From assembly GCA_034440615.1 (NCBI GenBank), contig JAOTOM010005132.1, positions 651,001-715,000 on the forward strand: 64,000 nt of DNA. Direction: 5' to 3'. Origin of the DNA: Ashinkailepas kermadecensis. Its lineage: Eukaryota > Arthropoda > Thecostraca > Neolepadidae. Position numbers and translations under genes: made by a program. Of this stretch, positions 36,004 through 46,792 are shown one piece after another. Position 1 is the stretch's first letter; each line of letters opens with the position of its first letter. The notes under the pieces are model-generated. The model ran no database searches and was not told the DNA's origin. It saw only the letters and a list, made by a program, of their open reading frames with translations.

Positions 36004-37725
36004 GCGCACGACTGTGACATTTTCAACGCCCCTATTTTGGCTCCCTTTCTGTGGATTCCCACCTCTTTGCAACCAATTCTGGTTGCCACGGATCGGTCCT
36101 GAGGTCCTGAAAAGGTGTCGTGATGTGTCACGTCCGTCTAGAGAAAGACTGAAGCCTGTTGCGGACGCAACAGGCTCACCAATTTAGACCAATTTAAAAT
36201 TGGCCGCGAATTTCAGGTCTGATCGACCAGCCGGTGGGCAGCATCGACGGCGACGGCCGCAATCGCCAAATCTTGATTAATTCTAGCGCCGCTCTAATCG
36301 ACTCTGCGGCGTCGTTCGTTCCGCCATTGGAAAACGTCTGGACACGTGTTATGCCTGTCGTGACATGACCCCAGCAGTCCCGCTGGACCCCAGCACAGGA
36401 CCCGGGCAGGACCCTGGACAGGAATCCGGGCTGGCCCAGGTTTGACCCTAAGCAGGACCCAGGCTGTGCGGGGGCTGAATCCCAGGACATAGGCGGCGGA
36501 ACGTCGAAATCCAAGGGAATTAGGGAAAGGATCAGGAAAAGGGTCTCCCTCAACGAAGGCCTCCCTCACTTCCTTCGAAAATTGAAAGCCACAAGAACTC
36601 GAACATTGCTCTCTAAATCCGCTTAAGTGGTCTCATGAACGTTATGAGCTGCGGGAGTCCTCTGAGGTCTACATCAGCGCAACTGTTGTAGGCTGTAGAA
36701 ACCTGACAACTGTGTAGGGGGCCCACTGTGGGCGTGGCGGAGCGATCTCCGTCAAGGGGGTTAAAAAATGTCGGTGAGAGTGGTGCTTTCGTAGAGGAGC
36801 ATGGAGTAGGCTACCAAAAATTAGCTTTTCACCTACAACTGTGCGTTTGTTCCGAATTAGGGTTTATCAAGGGATGGGCCCTTATATTTTGGATGTGCAA
36901 GTGCACACCCAAATAGGAAGCGTTCATCCCAACTTCCATGATGCACCTTGAGCCTTTTCTGCAACAAGATAAGAGGTGATAATAACGTTCAAACTAACAC
37001 TAAGGAGCACTAAAATGACAATTATTTCAATTGTATTAGAAGAAAGGAATGTTTCGTCTTAAAAAACGGTACTCGAGAACGGTACTTGAGGTACAAGAAG
37101 TTCCCCAGACCACCAAGCAAAAACAATATCTTCAAATTGAATAGGGTCTTAATCGGCAACCGAATAACGCCTGCATAACGATTACGTCTTAATCAGATAA
37201 CGTACGCTTCTAAGCGTTCGAAACAGCAGTTGTACCCAAGGCAAATCAAGTAGGTACATGAGCCATCATCATCATCATACCAAGCATTGTTCCAAAACGG
37301 AATGCAAAAACATAATCATCATTTTGATAGTGATAGGTGTAGTGTGGTTAATTCTGCGGTTCCTTCATATTGGAAAAATGGAAGAATGCATGTCTTAAAA
37401 AGCAGAAAAATCAGTTTCGGTCTGATGCCAATTTATCGTGCGGTGGTATTATAACCCTTTTTATATGGGGACTTTACCTCCTTTTCCAGTGACTATATAT
37501 TGTCTCGCACTTGTACCTGTGTCATTCGGAAAATTAACAAGACATTCGTCGCGGGAGGTATCACAATTACGCAGAGTTCTCACTTATCATTGAAGGCTAT
37601 GCAGCAACTGATCAGTTATCCGGGTAAAGGAAATGAAGAGGAGAGTCGTGAGTAAAGGGGCACGGTCTTCAAAGCCAGTAATACGAACTTAACATTTAAA
37701 GCAACATCGAGGGGCCCCTCCAGCT
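36004..37725. other. Unique sequence
   Basis: Positions 36360-36480 contain a short imperfect repeat of an (A/G)GGACCC(A/G)GGC-type phrase. Otherwise nothing is recognised. Confidence 0.4.
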
Positions 37726-38130
37726 TCACTGGATTTATTCACATTGAAGTGGCCTTCCAGCTTCAAGGGATTCCTCCAGCGTCAGGGGCCCGTCGTGTCG
37801 TGTTTAGGTCGTCCCAGCCGGATCTAAAAAACTCTCGAAACTTCTACATCGAGCTCAAAAGAGCCCAGACATGAGCTATCAAGGCCTTTTGGCTTCAAGG
37901 GATCCCTCCAACATCAAGGGGCTCTCCTGTTTCAAGCCAGACCTTAATCGTTTGGCTTCTAGCTTCCCGGCCAGACCTTCTAGCTCCCAGAGACCACTCC
38001 TGTTTCCAGTCAACCTCGGGAACTCCCGGGACTCATCCATCGAGTTCAGAGGGACACATACATAAGCTACCAGGGCCCTCCGGCTTCAAACAGTCCTCCA
38101 AATTAAAATGGCCCCTTCAGCTTCAAGCTA
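37726..38130. repeat. Degenerate GGCTTCAAGGG-type tandem repeat
   Basis: Phrases like CCAGCTTCAAGGGATTCCTC recur with spacings of about 25-40 bp and heavy divergence. The boundaries are approximate. Confidence 0.6.
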
Positions 38131-39169
38131 CCGCGCTCGAAGGCGGTGGTGGACTTCGGAGTGAGCGGCGTGTCGGCCGAAGCGTGAGAAATGAGGACAA
38201 AGGGGTTCCTCATTTCTCTAAGTGTTGTCACTTCCTCCAAATGTTCGCAGGCCCTCTGAACCATCGTAGTTTTTGTGGGGTGAGGGAAGAAACGTGTGCT
38301 TGTGCCTCCAACATTTTGGATGGGGGTAGCTCTGCTCTGTCCCCTCCCCCTGTTCCGCCCTCTTGGTCCAGACGCTTCGGCCAACCCGCGGCTCACTCCA
38401 AAGTCCGCCGTCGCCTTCGGGCATTATCGACTACCATAGCTCACATCGGCATTGAAATAGCCAGCTAGAATCGGAAATCCAATAGTATAAGTGATGTGAT
38501 GAAGCTAATTTCGTTGCTTAGCTCGAAGTCAGCGGAATTTGGACCGGTGGCGTCACGCGGAAATGATGTAATGCTCTGAGTCAGCATCGCCGAGCGAGTT
38601 AGAGTGGGGGGCCACGGACTGGACGGAGTGGAACAAACCGAGTGGATACAGTGAGGAGCCACGAAGTGAACGGAGTAGAGCGAACCGAGTAGACCAGAGG
38701 ATTGCAGAGCCACCGAATGGGCACAGTAGTTATCCCTGAGTGGCAGGACCCGCAGAGGTGTCGTTAATGGAAATGGTTAGGTCGGCACACAAAGTTATTT
38801 TAGGACAGATTGAGGTTCAATCAAGGTAATGGAAGTTCAAGGTAATAGAAGATTATTCTTGCAATGGCTCGGCGTGCAAAAGGATGGGCTTGCCCTCCAT
38901 CCAGGGCTCCCATTGCACTCTCTTGCATGGGCGTCGCAGGACTCATTCCTCCCCCTGCACCAATTTCGCAAACTTTTAGCGCTTCGTCGATGGCGTTGCA
39001 TGACAAAAACCCCAAACCTTTCTCATTCCTCTCCCCCTATCCAAAGTATGCGGTGACGCCCAACGCTCGCTTGGTAGTTCCCCTTTCGCACCAGGCGGCG
39101 CCCATTTTGCCCACTGTCCACTCAGCACAGGTGTCGCTTTGCATACCTTTAGAGGAGTGCGTGCCCCTA
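38131..39169. other. Unique sequence with weak internal repetition
   Basis: Positions 38600-38720 repeat a GAGTGGA(A)CAAACCGAGTGGA-like phrase. No gene was recognised. Confidence 0.35.
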
Positions 39170-39448
39170 CAGAGGCGCAACCAAGGGAACCGCCCCTTCC
39201 TTATCGACCAAAATTGCAGTGGATCAAGCAGAAATTGGTGAGAATTTCACCACGCGAAACCAGAAATTTTCGGCGAGCTTTGTGCGCTCATAACAGTCTA
39301 TTTTTTAGATCTATTTCGCTTATTTAAAAAAGAAAACGCCGTTGGCGTGCGAAGTGCGTCGAAAGCGTTGTCCATGTTATGTTTTTTGGTCAGTCCGGCC
39401 CAAAACATGCAGAAAATCCCATTTAAGACAATTCTGGCTGCGCCACTG
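39170..39448. mobile_element. Possible hAT-type MITE without target duplication
   Basis: The left end CAGAGGCGCAACCAAGG and right end, read inward, CAGTGGCGCAGCCAGAA match at about 13 of 17 positions and fit the hAT 5'-CAGNGGCG pattern. The 8 bp flanks differ, so the call is weaker than for the other copies. Confidence 0.4.
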
Positions 39449-40928
39449 CTCAGAAGTATGCTAAGCGCAAATTTTATTCTGAAAAATTGGATGGGACACT
39501 TAAGATTGCCTGCTGGCTCACCACCTCGAAAAGTGGTGGGGTCATGACCCCACTGGCCCCTCCCGTTTCTACATGCATGTGCATTCAATTATCAAGCCTT
39601 CTTCATTGATGGAAGCACCTATGTGTTTGGCTCTGACAATGCAACACTAATAGTTTCCTTGAATGAGCATTCAATGTACGCCGTTGCAGGGGCGGAGAAA
39701 CGGATGGGGCTTTGAGGAGCTGCCCTCTCCCCCCCTCTTGCGCGACCAAGGGGAGGGGCGTTGCACCCCTTTGGTGAGCTCACTAAAACTGTTTACTCTT
39801 TCGAGATGCTTTGCTTCTTACAAGGAAACATCTTTAGAGTTAAGCGCTGCATTCTGACATTTAGGTTATGTATAGGTACGGCCAGAGCATATGCGCATGA
39901 TTTTTCTGGTCATTTCGTCAGTACTTCCAATGATTCAAAGGAAATCATTGCACAACACACTTGGTTTGGCATCACTACCAAAATTGACTCAAAGTGAGCT
40001 TGTTTGCGGTATTTTAAGCTGACGTTACGACTATGTCACCAGGGTAGCATGGGCCCAGCCGTGAACTCAGGTGAGCCTATGCTGGCATGCTAACTAGTAA
40101 CGAAAATTCCTCCAGTCATCGAAAAATTTGACAATTTTAGCATTAAATTCACAAATCCCGACTAAATTCTTCACTCTTGGCATATTGTGTCATCGTTGTC
40201 TCCCAGGTAATAATTTCGTAAAGCATGCCATGAGATCCAGAGGATGTCGCTAAAGGTATGCTTCCAGAATGGCCTTCACCATGAACTGTCAACTGCAGCC
40301 TCTTCTCTTCCTCTCTTTTCAGCCAATGTCACCTCGGTGGAAAATCTGGGCCTCTTGGTGAGGTCCGATTTCATCACATTAATTGCCTTACTTGGTGGCC
40401 CTCCCCCTGGGAGATGGTGCCCAGCCCACCATACAAATGCTTCGTATTTAAATTCCTTGGCCTCTCCTTACATCTGCCAGGTAATTCATAAGATTTGTTT
40501 TGCTAACATGATTTGGGCCGCACAAGCTTGGCCTTTGGAGTCATAATTTGGAAATCATTGCTTTTTTCGTGCATGATGCATTAGACAGACGTTTTCTCTA
40601 TATGAACCAGATAATTTTCTGCAAGCAATGATATGTGACAAAGGTGTGTCGAATATGACAGACGGTACGCCCATTTTGCTTTATCAAGCTGCACCAATGG
40701 CTATTCTGGCCATGCTGAGCCAATTATTGTACTGTGTTGTGAAAAATGTGTTTGCATTCTCATGACGGGTGCTCGTTTGGCCCAAGAAGGCGCACCCGTT
40801 CTAAGGAGTAGCGCCCAGAATTTGGAATGTTGCCACTTTCGGTGGTCCAAAGGGGTCACCGAATCAGGCCAAAATCGTCTGTGCGACGTCACAATTCAAG
40901 ACTCTGACTGAAAGTACGGCTCTCGCAG
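39449..40928. other. Presumed intron, unique
   Basis: A CAGGGGCGGAGAAACGG string at 39687 resembles a hAT end without a partner. No gene was seen. Confidence 0.35.
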
Positions 40929-41305
40929 GCACCTAGCAGTCTCCTCCTGTCGCGACCTCGTCTACGAGTACAGCTCAAGCGATGAGTCTGACGGCTCCGA
41001 GAAGTCGACCCACCGCTCCGTGGCCCAGCGCCTCAACACGACCATGCCCGAGATAGCGACGCTGGCCGCCTGCCGCTCCACCAGTCCCGCCGGGGCACCC
41101 TGCGCAAATTCCAGTGTCAACATCTACCAACAGAGGGCAGCAGGCGCGTCCAGCCGTGTGGTCGCCCCTTGCCTGAGCAGGAGGAAGCGGTCGTCGGTGC
41201 CGAGTATGGCGGCGCCGCAGGCACGGTTGGAGAAGGAATTTGGTGGCGGCAGCAGCACCGGCAGCTCCTCCCTCTCGAACCTGACGTCGACACTCACCAG
41301 AGAAG
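40929..41305 (+). CDS. Candidate exon of a serine-rich protein (coiled-coil gene, exon A)
   Basis: Open from an in-frame TGA at 40909 to the donor GAAG|GTGAGC at 41306. The acceptor is either after 40928 (GGCTCTCGCAG) or after 40939 (CACCTAGCAG); only the second gives a phase-1 start compatible with the GTGAGG donor at 22494. The product begins DLVYEYSSSDESDGSEKSTH, contains AQRLNTTMPEIATLAACRST, a basic LSRRKRSS patch and a Ser/Gly/Thr-rich end. It therefore looks disordered and phosphorylatable. It ends in phase 1, which the next exon (42020) completes to a Gly codon. No family was recognised. Confidence 0.6.
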
Positions 41306-42019
41306 GTGAGCGATGCTACTGGCATCGCAGCTAGTCGTGCGGAAGATGCAAGCTATGCGTTGGTTCCTGACACGGATGCGGACTAGGTTTCGAAGTATGC
41401 TCGATCCTGCGATCTTAATATTCACCCTGGCAGTGCGGGATAATGTTCGACCCTCGAAATGCAGGTCAACAGTTTGAAACCTCCCCAGATTAACTTTTAT
41501 GAAAAATGTTTCAATGCAAATATAAGAACCTCACTAACACAAGGGTGTGATCTGACTTTGTCCCGCCCCAGCTGCGCTAACCTTAGATTTGAAAACAGTT
41601 TTTGAGACAATGTGCAACTATGAGTTATCGGACGGTGGCTAAATTAGAAACCAGTGTTTGCGACAATGTACGGCCATGAATTGCCGGACGGTGGGCCAAG
41701 TTAGACGGTGCCAAATTAGAAAGCGATAGCGTGAGCGGTTCAGGAGTTATCTCAGAAAATACCATGGGCGGGTCCAAGAGACCCTCACCACCTGCACTGT
41801 GAGCGTTAAACAACATAATATGGCTGTAGTTCAGGGTAGGCAGTGAGTAGCATGCGAGTATGTGGATATTGCTTCTGTCACTTATGATTATGTCACTTTT
41901 CAAACAGCTGCATGTCCTTTCCTTGATCCTTCGGATTGATTTTGCACAACTGCAACATCAGCCGGGTGATAATGGCCGGCGTCGTGTGACCCGGGCTGTG
42001 GCAATGTCGCTGCGGCCAG

Positions 42020-42168
42020 GTCAGATGCTGCCGGCGCTGATAGTGGGCCTGGAGCGGGCGTCCTCCGGCCTGAACCAGGTGGCGGCCAGGGTAGCCAGTC
42101 TGGGCGGCAAGTTGACCAACACCGACCGCAGCTTGACCGACGCGAGGGCCGACATGGCCCGTCTTCAG
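42020..42168 (+). CDS. Candidate exon B, coiled-coil segment
   Basis: The acceptor GCTGCGGCCAG ends at 42019 (phase 1) and the donor CTTCAG|GTCAGC starts at 42169 (phase 0). It encodes QMLPALIVGLERASSGLNQV, then ARVASLGGKLTNTDRS and a final ADMARLQ. Hydrophobic residues at heptad-like spacing indicate an amphipathic helix. Upstream sequence stays open to 41860, so an alternative acceptor at 41961 is possible, but it would not match the phase of exon A. Confidence 0.6.
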
Positions 42169-42279
42169 GTCAGCAGCCGACACCGATCCGCTGGTGCTAC
42201 TCCCCCAGAGCAGCATATCGCGGTCAGGCCAGGTCCACAGCAGGAAGTGTGTGTGGTTAGGTGGACCTTGGTTGCTATT

Positions 42280-42655
42280 AGCTGATCGTCAGTCATTAGC
42301 TAGTCATCAAATGCTGTTAGTTGGTCATCAATTGCTGCTTAGTTGGTCATCAGTTGCTGTTGGCTGGCCATCAGGTATCGTCAGCTTGGTATCATGTGTC
42401 TTGCGCTGGCCATCAGTTGTCTTAAGCTGGCCATCAGTTGTCTTAAGCTGTCCATCAGCTGTCATTAGCTGGGCATCAGGTTCTGAAGCTGGCCATCAGT
42501 TGTCTTGAGCTGGCCATCAGCTGTCATTAGCTGAGCATCAGGTTCTAAGCTGGCCATAAGTTGTCTTAAGCTGTCCATCAGCTGTCATTAGCTGAGCATC
42601 AGGTTCTGAAGCTGGCCATCAGTTGTATATTGCTGGTCGGCGGTTGTCACTATGG
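42280..42655. repeat. Tandem repeat of GCTGGCCATCAGTTGTCTTA-type units
   Basis: Units of about 20-25 bp alternate between GGCCATCAGTTGTC and TCATTAGCTG(A/G)GCATCAGGTTC forms, and part forms a higher-order unit of about 75-80 bp. It starts about 110 bp after the donor of exon B. Confidence 0.85.
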
Positions 42656-42691
42656 CTGCAAGCGGTCAGTAGCTTGCCATGATGTTACGTA

Positions 42692-42874
42692 GGGACGTAC
42701 ATTTCTGAAAATCATTGGAATCCCCATATATGAAGGCGGTGGGCGAAAATCGATTCGGGTGGTGCCCGTAGGGACCCATGCTGCAAATTGACATTATCGG
42801 TGGGGCCAAGCCAACAAATGGTGGGGGCAGGAGCAAAGGCTCCTCAAATGCATGCAACTAGACACCCTTGCTAT
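42692..42874 (+). mobile_element. hAT-like MITE, short family, copy 5
   Basis: Shares the TTTCTGAAAATCATTGG left part, ATATATGAAGGC core and GACACCCTTG right end with the other copies. No flanking duplication is evident, so the termini are approximate. Confidence 0.6.
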
Positions 42875-42913
42875 TTTCATTCAGTATTAGTCAAAAGCAA
42901 ATACCGTGACGAA

Positions 42914-43155
42914 CAGTGGCGGATTCAGAAGGCTGGTTTTCGTCGAATTTTAGGGTGGGAAGAAAGCTATTTCTCCGATTTTCAAAACAAAACTTCAGAT
43001 TTCAACAGCTAACATTCGGTTGGGCCGTTTAGGACATCCTTTGCCTAATATAGCGTTTTTAGATTTAGAGAAAATGTCATTTCCGTGCAAAAGTTCGGAA
43101 ACCAACCGGCCGTTTGGGGGCATGGTCCCGTAGCGCTCCCCTAGATCCACCAGCG
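42914..43155 (+). mobile_element. hAT MITE (CAGTGGCGGAT family), 242 bp, perfect 8 bp target duplication
   Basis: The element is flanked by GTGACGAA at 42906-42913 and again at 43156-43163. Left end CAGTGGCGGATTCAGA; right end read inward CGCTGGTGGATCTAGG, 10 of 16 identical. An 8 bp duplication plus CAGNGGCG-like termini is diagnostic of hAT transposition. The interior is non-coding. It lies in the intron between exons B and C of the coiled-coil gene. Confidence 0.85.
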
Positions 43156-43381
43156 GTGACGAACTTCCATTCAGGAAGCCTCACGTTCACATGCATGCAA
43201 GCAGTCTGGGACGTGGCATGGAGCAAGTAAGTCAGCGAGATCGACATTGGTGTCAAAGCCGCCTCGATGCTAAATTTCGGCCAGCACTTTGCGTTGAACA
43301 GGGCATCAATAACGCCATGTCGGGTGTGACGTTATGCTGAATCCACCCGGATATTTACAGGATCATGTGACATCACTACAG

Positions 43382-43468
43382 ATCATGGTCACCGGCACCA
43401 GCGGGAAGATGGTGGCGTTTGCCGAAATGTTTCAGACGGTGGACGAACAGCTTCAGGACATGTGGACG
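43382..43468 (+). CDS. Candidate exon C, coiled-coil segment (29 codons)
   Basis: The acceptor CATCACTACAG ends at 43381; the donor GGACG|GTCAGTG starts at 43469. Both borders are phase 0. It encodes IMVTGTSGKMVAF then EMFQTVDEQLQDMWT, an amphipathic helix continuing the register of exon B and leading into exon D (EMDTVNSNV...). A second AG at 43360 would extend it slightly. Short, but supported by phase and by codon bias. Confidence 0.6.
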
Positions 43469-43583
43469 GTCAGTGATAACAGCGCACTCGTCCTGGTCAC
43501 CCGCATGCCTCCTCTTAATGTGTAGCAACAAATATCGTTATTATTTGGAGCTGTGACGACTTCCCGCACACATCGTGGTAGGA

Positions 43584-43810
43584 CATGGGTGGTACTTCGC
43601 GAAGTTGGCTGGAGGAAGCCAAATGACCTTTTTGATCGCCAAAACTACCCCGAGAACCATTTGTATCTGGCTTACGCCCGTAGGCCGAATGGTTAAGCTT
43701 CAACCTGATCGGGGGTGGGGTGGGGAATCAATGATTGTGGACGCCAAATCAATCATTCAGGGGCTAGTGACCCCCCCCCCCCCCTTAGGGTATGCAAAGT
43801 GACACCCTTG
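43584..43810 (+). mobile_element. hAT-like MITE, short family, copy 6 (longer variant)
   Basis: A 227 bp element with left end CATGGGTGGTACTTCG and right end read inward CAAGGGTGTCACTTTG. The flanks TGGTAGGA (43576-43583) and CCGTAGGA (43811-43818) are 6/8 identical. It is closely related to the inverted copy at 55577-55797, sharing AAAACT(A/G)CCCCGA and TTAAGCTTCA(A/G)CCT. Confidence 0.75.
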
Positions 43811-43974
43811 CCGTAGGATACTACCGTTTCGTTCCGAATGCTGTACATACTTTAAATTGCCGATGGCTTCCGTCAGGTGCGCTGATGACAAGGTTTAGCT
43901 GTGCCCCGTGCAGCACTGTGCATTCTTCGAGTCTGCGTTAACTGTGGCAAGGAATGTTGCAATGTAAGCATGTT

Positions 43975-44633
43975 CACTAGCGGATCCAGGGAGGGGCCAT
44001 TCCGGCCATGCCCCCCCCCCCCCTGAAGCGCTTAAAAGGGCATAGTGTCTTTTGCCTCTCCCCCCCCGAAACCAACAGAAGTAAACTAAATTAAAATACA
44101 GTAACCTTTGCCGAGGTTAAAAAATAGCGTCTGGACGAGAGAATCTCCGATTTGAAAGGTATTTTGTATAATTGTTTGGAAGCCAATATGGTAGCATTGT
44201 ACATTCTGACACACATCGAGGGTTCCATGCTGCTCAAGTTCTGCTTACAGCAAAAGTTGACAAAATCGGATCTGCCAGTGTGTACACGTGCACGAACGTT
44301 GACGTGGTACAAGACGTTGAACGTGAACGTGAACGTTTTGGTAAACAAGAACAAAAATCCGGTAACTTAGAAACGGTGGAGGTAGGCTGGGGCCTCTACA
44401 CAGGAAATTATGTTGTCGTTAATTATTATTGTAAAAAATTGGCCCCTTTGACAAATAGTGGAAGAAATCCGATGCTTTTAACCAAAAATAGTGGAAGAAT
44501 GGGCACCCTCCAAATCCGTTCGACCCCTCCCCTGATACAATTCCTAAGTACGCCACTGGGGGATGGGGAGGGGGCTGACGCCGAAAACCGAAAGTTGCCT
44601 CCCCCCCAAACCGGTGGGCTAGATCCGCCAGTG
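43975..44633 (+). mobile_element. hAT-type element, 659 bp, perfect 8 bp target duplication
   Basis: The flanks are AGCATGTT at 43967-43974 and 44634-44641. Left end CACTAGCGGATCCAGG; right end read inward CACTGGCGGATCTAGC, 13 of 16 identical. An internal CCTAAGTACGCCACTG at about 44548-44563 looks like the terminus of a second, nested hAT element. No transposase is present. The 222-codon open frame that crosses the right end (44172-44840) is therefore spurious. Confidence 0.85.
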
Positions 44634-45279
44634 AGCATGTTTGCAACATATGCCTTGTTGCGTCACAGTGAAGTATATGGAAGTGCTCTCAGTAGAAGTC
44701 ATGTCCTAGCGGTTTTATCCGTAGCAATATTTAGCAGTATTTTGGTTGTTGTGTTCCCCGAGATCTACGAACTGGCCCTGGTAGGCTGGAAATGTTGTTG
44801 CGGAATACAATGCTCTGAATGGGTGAGAGATGAATTTTAGTTTGGAAAAATAATCATTGTGTAGTCGACATGAAGGGTCGTAATCTTAATCTCTCCATTT
44901 GCCTGAGATGAACACTATATGCAACATTCCTCGCCCGTGTAGGGGATGATGATTGATGCAACACCTAAGTCTTCTTCCTAGACTACGGGGAAATTGCGCG
45001 TATTTCCACGCAGCCGCTTGGTGTACGTGAGAGAGTCCCCTTTGCCTACCTTTCGGTGCAAGACATTTTGCGATGTCTCGGCAGGTTATTGATGTATGAC
45101 GTCACAATAGCGAATATGGTCGGCCATTTTCTGTCGATGTCGTGGATTATCGGCAAGTATCCTTTTGTATCGCCCTGCCCCACCCCAATGGCCAATGCTG
45201 GGCATGATCGGTTGATCGACAACTCAGCTAACCTGCTTACATGGGTAAGCAGGATTCTTTGAGACCATTGGCCTGACTT
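44634..45279. other. Presumed intron, unique
   Basis: No feature was recognised. Confidence 0.35.
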
Positions 45280-45287
45280 AGTCTGAG

Positions 45288-45526
45288 CATCGGCAAGTCC
45301 AGGGATTTGGATCGGGTGAGGGGAGGGGGGAAATTTGGATCCATGACTTGCCTGGAGGACACCATTTTTATAGAAGGTCGCCACTGATTTTGAGGGACAT
45401 GTTTTGAGGGGGAGGTGCACTGGAGCGTCATGGATGGGTGCCTTTTTCCAGTCGGAGGGGTATCACATCTTCATGAGGGGGACATGCCTTTAGTTTCCCC
45501 CTCCCCCTTCCCTGAAGCCGCCAGTG
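45288..45526 (+). mobile_element. hAT MITE, 239 bp, degraded target duplication
   Basis: Left end CATCGGCAAGTCCAGGG; right end read inward CACTGGCGGCTTCAGGG. The flanks AGTCTGAG (45280-45287) and AGCCGGAG (45527-45534) agree at 6 of 8 positions. The size matches the 242 and 245 bp family members. Confidence 0.65.
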
Positions 45527-46129
45527 AGCCGGAGATGATCTTTTCCGATTTATGAATTACTCTGGAGTCAATTTTATATTATGCGATGGCTTTCCGACTA
45601 AAAGAATCTAAAAGAGTTCCTTTTCATTTGGTGGAAATCCGGGTAGAACACTTCCTCTAACCAAACAAAGCAGCTCACTCCATCGTACAATTTCTGACTT
45701 CTAAAGAATTAGTTAAAAATCTTACCATGGGGTGAGCCGTTGTTGTTTAGTTTCAGGCAGGGCTATGCTCAGGGTACTAAATGTAAAGCAACTGTTTTAT
45801 CGTTTTTTTCCCACTATTGAGGAATATATCATGGTATAATAATGATTCGTATTTATTGTTTCTCGTCAGAGCAATGTAATTTGTAATGTAATAGCAATGT
45901 AATTCAAAGCAATGTATGTTTCTGGCTGTAATTTTGACGCTGCAATTGAATGTAGCGACCATTTTTACATTCATGTTCCAAAATATTGCTTTCGAACACA
46001 TACAAGTTTCCAAAACGAGGTGAACACTTCCACCTCATCTGACCCTTGACGTATGGGTCGAAATTCAGCGTACCACATATCGGTCAAATGGCATATTTCG
46101 ACGAAAGCATCACTTTGTCACCACTGCCA

Positions 46130-46250
46130 GTCCAGCACGCAACGCCCTGTCTCCACTGAGCTAACTAACGAGCAGCCTCGGGGATTCGAACCCACACCTT
46201 GTCGGGACCGGCTGTTAATTTAGGCACTCTACTCGGATGTTCCCGAAACG
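46130..46250 (-). pseudogene. Two adjacent tRNA-like fragments, probably SINE-derived
   Basis: On the minus strand a B-box GGTTCGAATCCCC (about 46190) is preceded by TAGAGTGCC, a degenerate D-arm. It is followed directly by TTAGCTCAGTGGAGA, an A-box-like start. No cloverleaf folds fully, so these are decayed tRNA-related pieces, possibly a dimeric SINE. Confidence 0.45.
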
Positions 46251-46402
46251 TTACGAAGATATCGGGGAGCTTGCCTTGCACACGTTTCGGACGATAATAC
46301 GGCTTGGCGGTGCATTCACACAGTCCTTTCCTTTTAGGAGACAAGTTCACCACATCTGTGTTGAATGCACATCAGTGTTGAGCACGGACGACGATTTTGC
46401 AG

Positions 46403-46792
46403 GAGATGGACACCGTCAACAGCAACGTCCACCACGTGATGCACAAGGCGCTGGAGCAGCAGCGGCAGAACGAGCGACTCTTCAGTCAGCTGGCTACAAT
46501 GCGGGACCAGCTGCTGGGCCGGCGGCCGGTTCGAGTCGGTGCGCCAGAGGTCAGGGAGGTGGAGCAGGTCAGGCGGGTGACGCGGGAGGAGGCGGCCGAC
46601 CGGCGGACCGTCAAGGCCGCCGGTATCGTGATGCGGCCGACCGACACTGCAGGCGAGCTGGCGCGTGGGCCGGTGCAGGTAGACGCCGCCACAGTCGGAG
46701 CACCTTCGGCGACAGAGCAGGGACAAAGCGTGGGGCAGGAAAGCGGCGTCACCGCTGTCGACGACCCCCTCTCCAGCACACTGGTCATATGA
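46403..46792 (+). CDS. Candidate terminal exon D of the coiled-coil protein
   Basis: The acceptor ACGATTTTGCAG ends at 46402 (phase 0, matching exon C) and a TGA stop lies at 46790-46792. The first 45 residues (DTVNSNVHHVMHKALEQQRQ, then NERLFSQLATMRDQLLG) are a clear coiled coil rich in Gln, Glu, Leu and Met. The remaining 80 residues are Val/Ala/Gly/Glu-rich, with EVREVEQVRRVTREEAADR and a C-terminal PLSSTLVI. Exons A to D concatenate without frame breaks. A conceptual gene running from 19353 would contain 535 codons including the stop and is incomplete at its 5' end. I recognise no family and infer only oligomerisation or a scaffold role. Confidence 0.65.
   Translation, partial: EMDTVNSNVHHVMHKALEQQRQNERLFSQLATMRDQLLGRRPVRVGAPEVREVEQVRRVTREEAADRRTVKAAGIVMRPTDTAGELARGPVQVDAATVGAPSATEQGQSVGQESGVTAVDDPLSSTLVI

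Noticed and set aside
35061..36187. Three overlapping plus-strand frames of 318-339 codons
   Set aside because: The 58 bp unit has no stop in any plus frame, and 58 is not a multiple of three, so each frame cycles through the same words.
44172..44840. A 222-codon plus-strand open frame
   Set aside because: It crosses the right boundary of a hAT element with a perfect target duplication, so it joins transposon and flank by chance.
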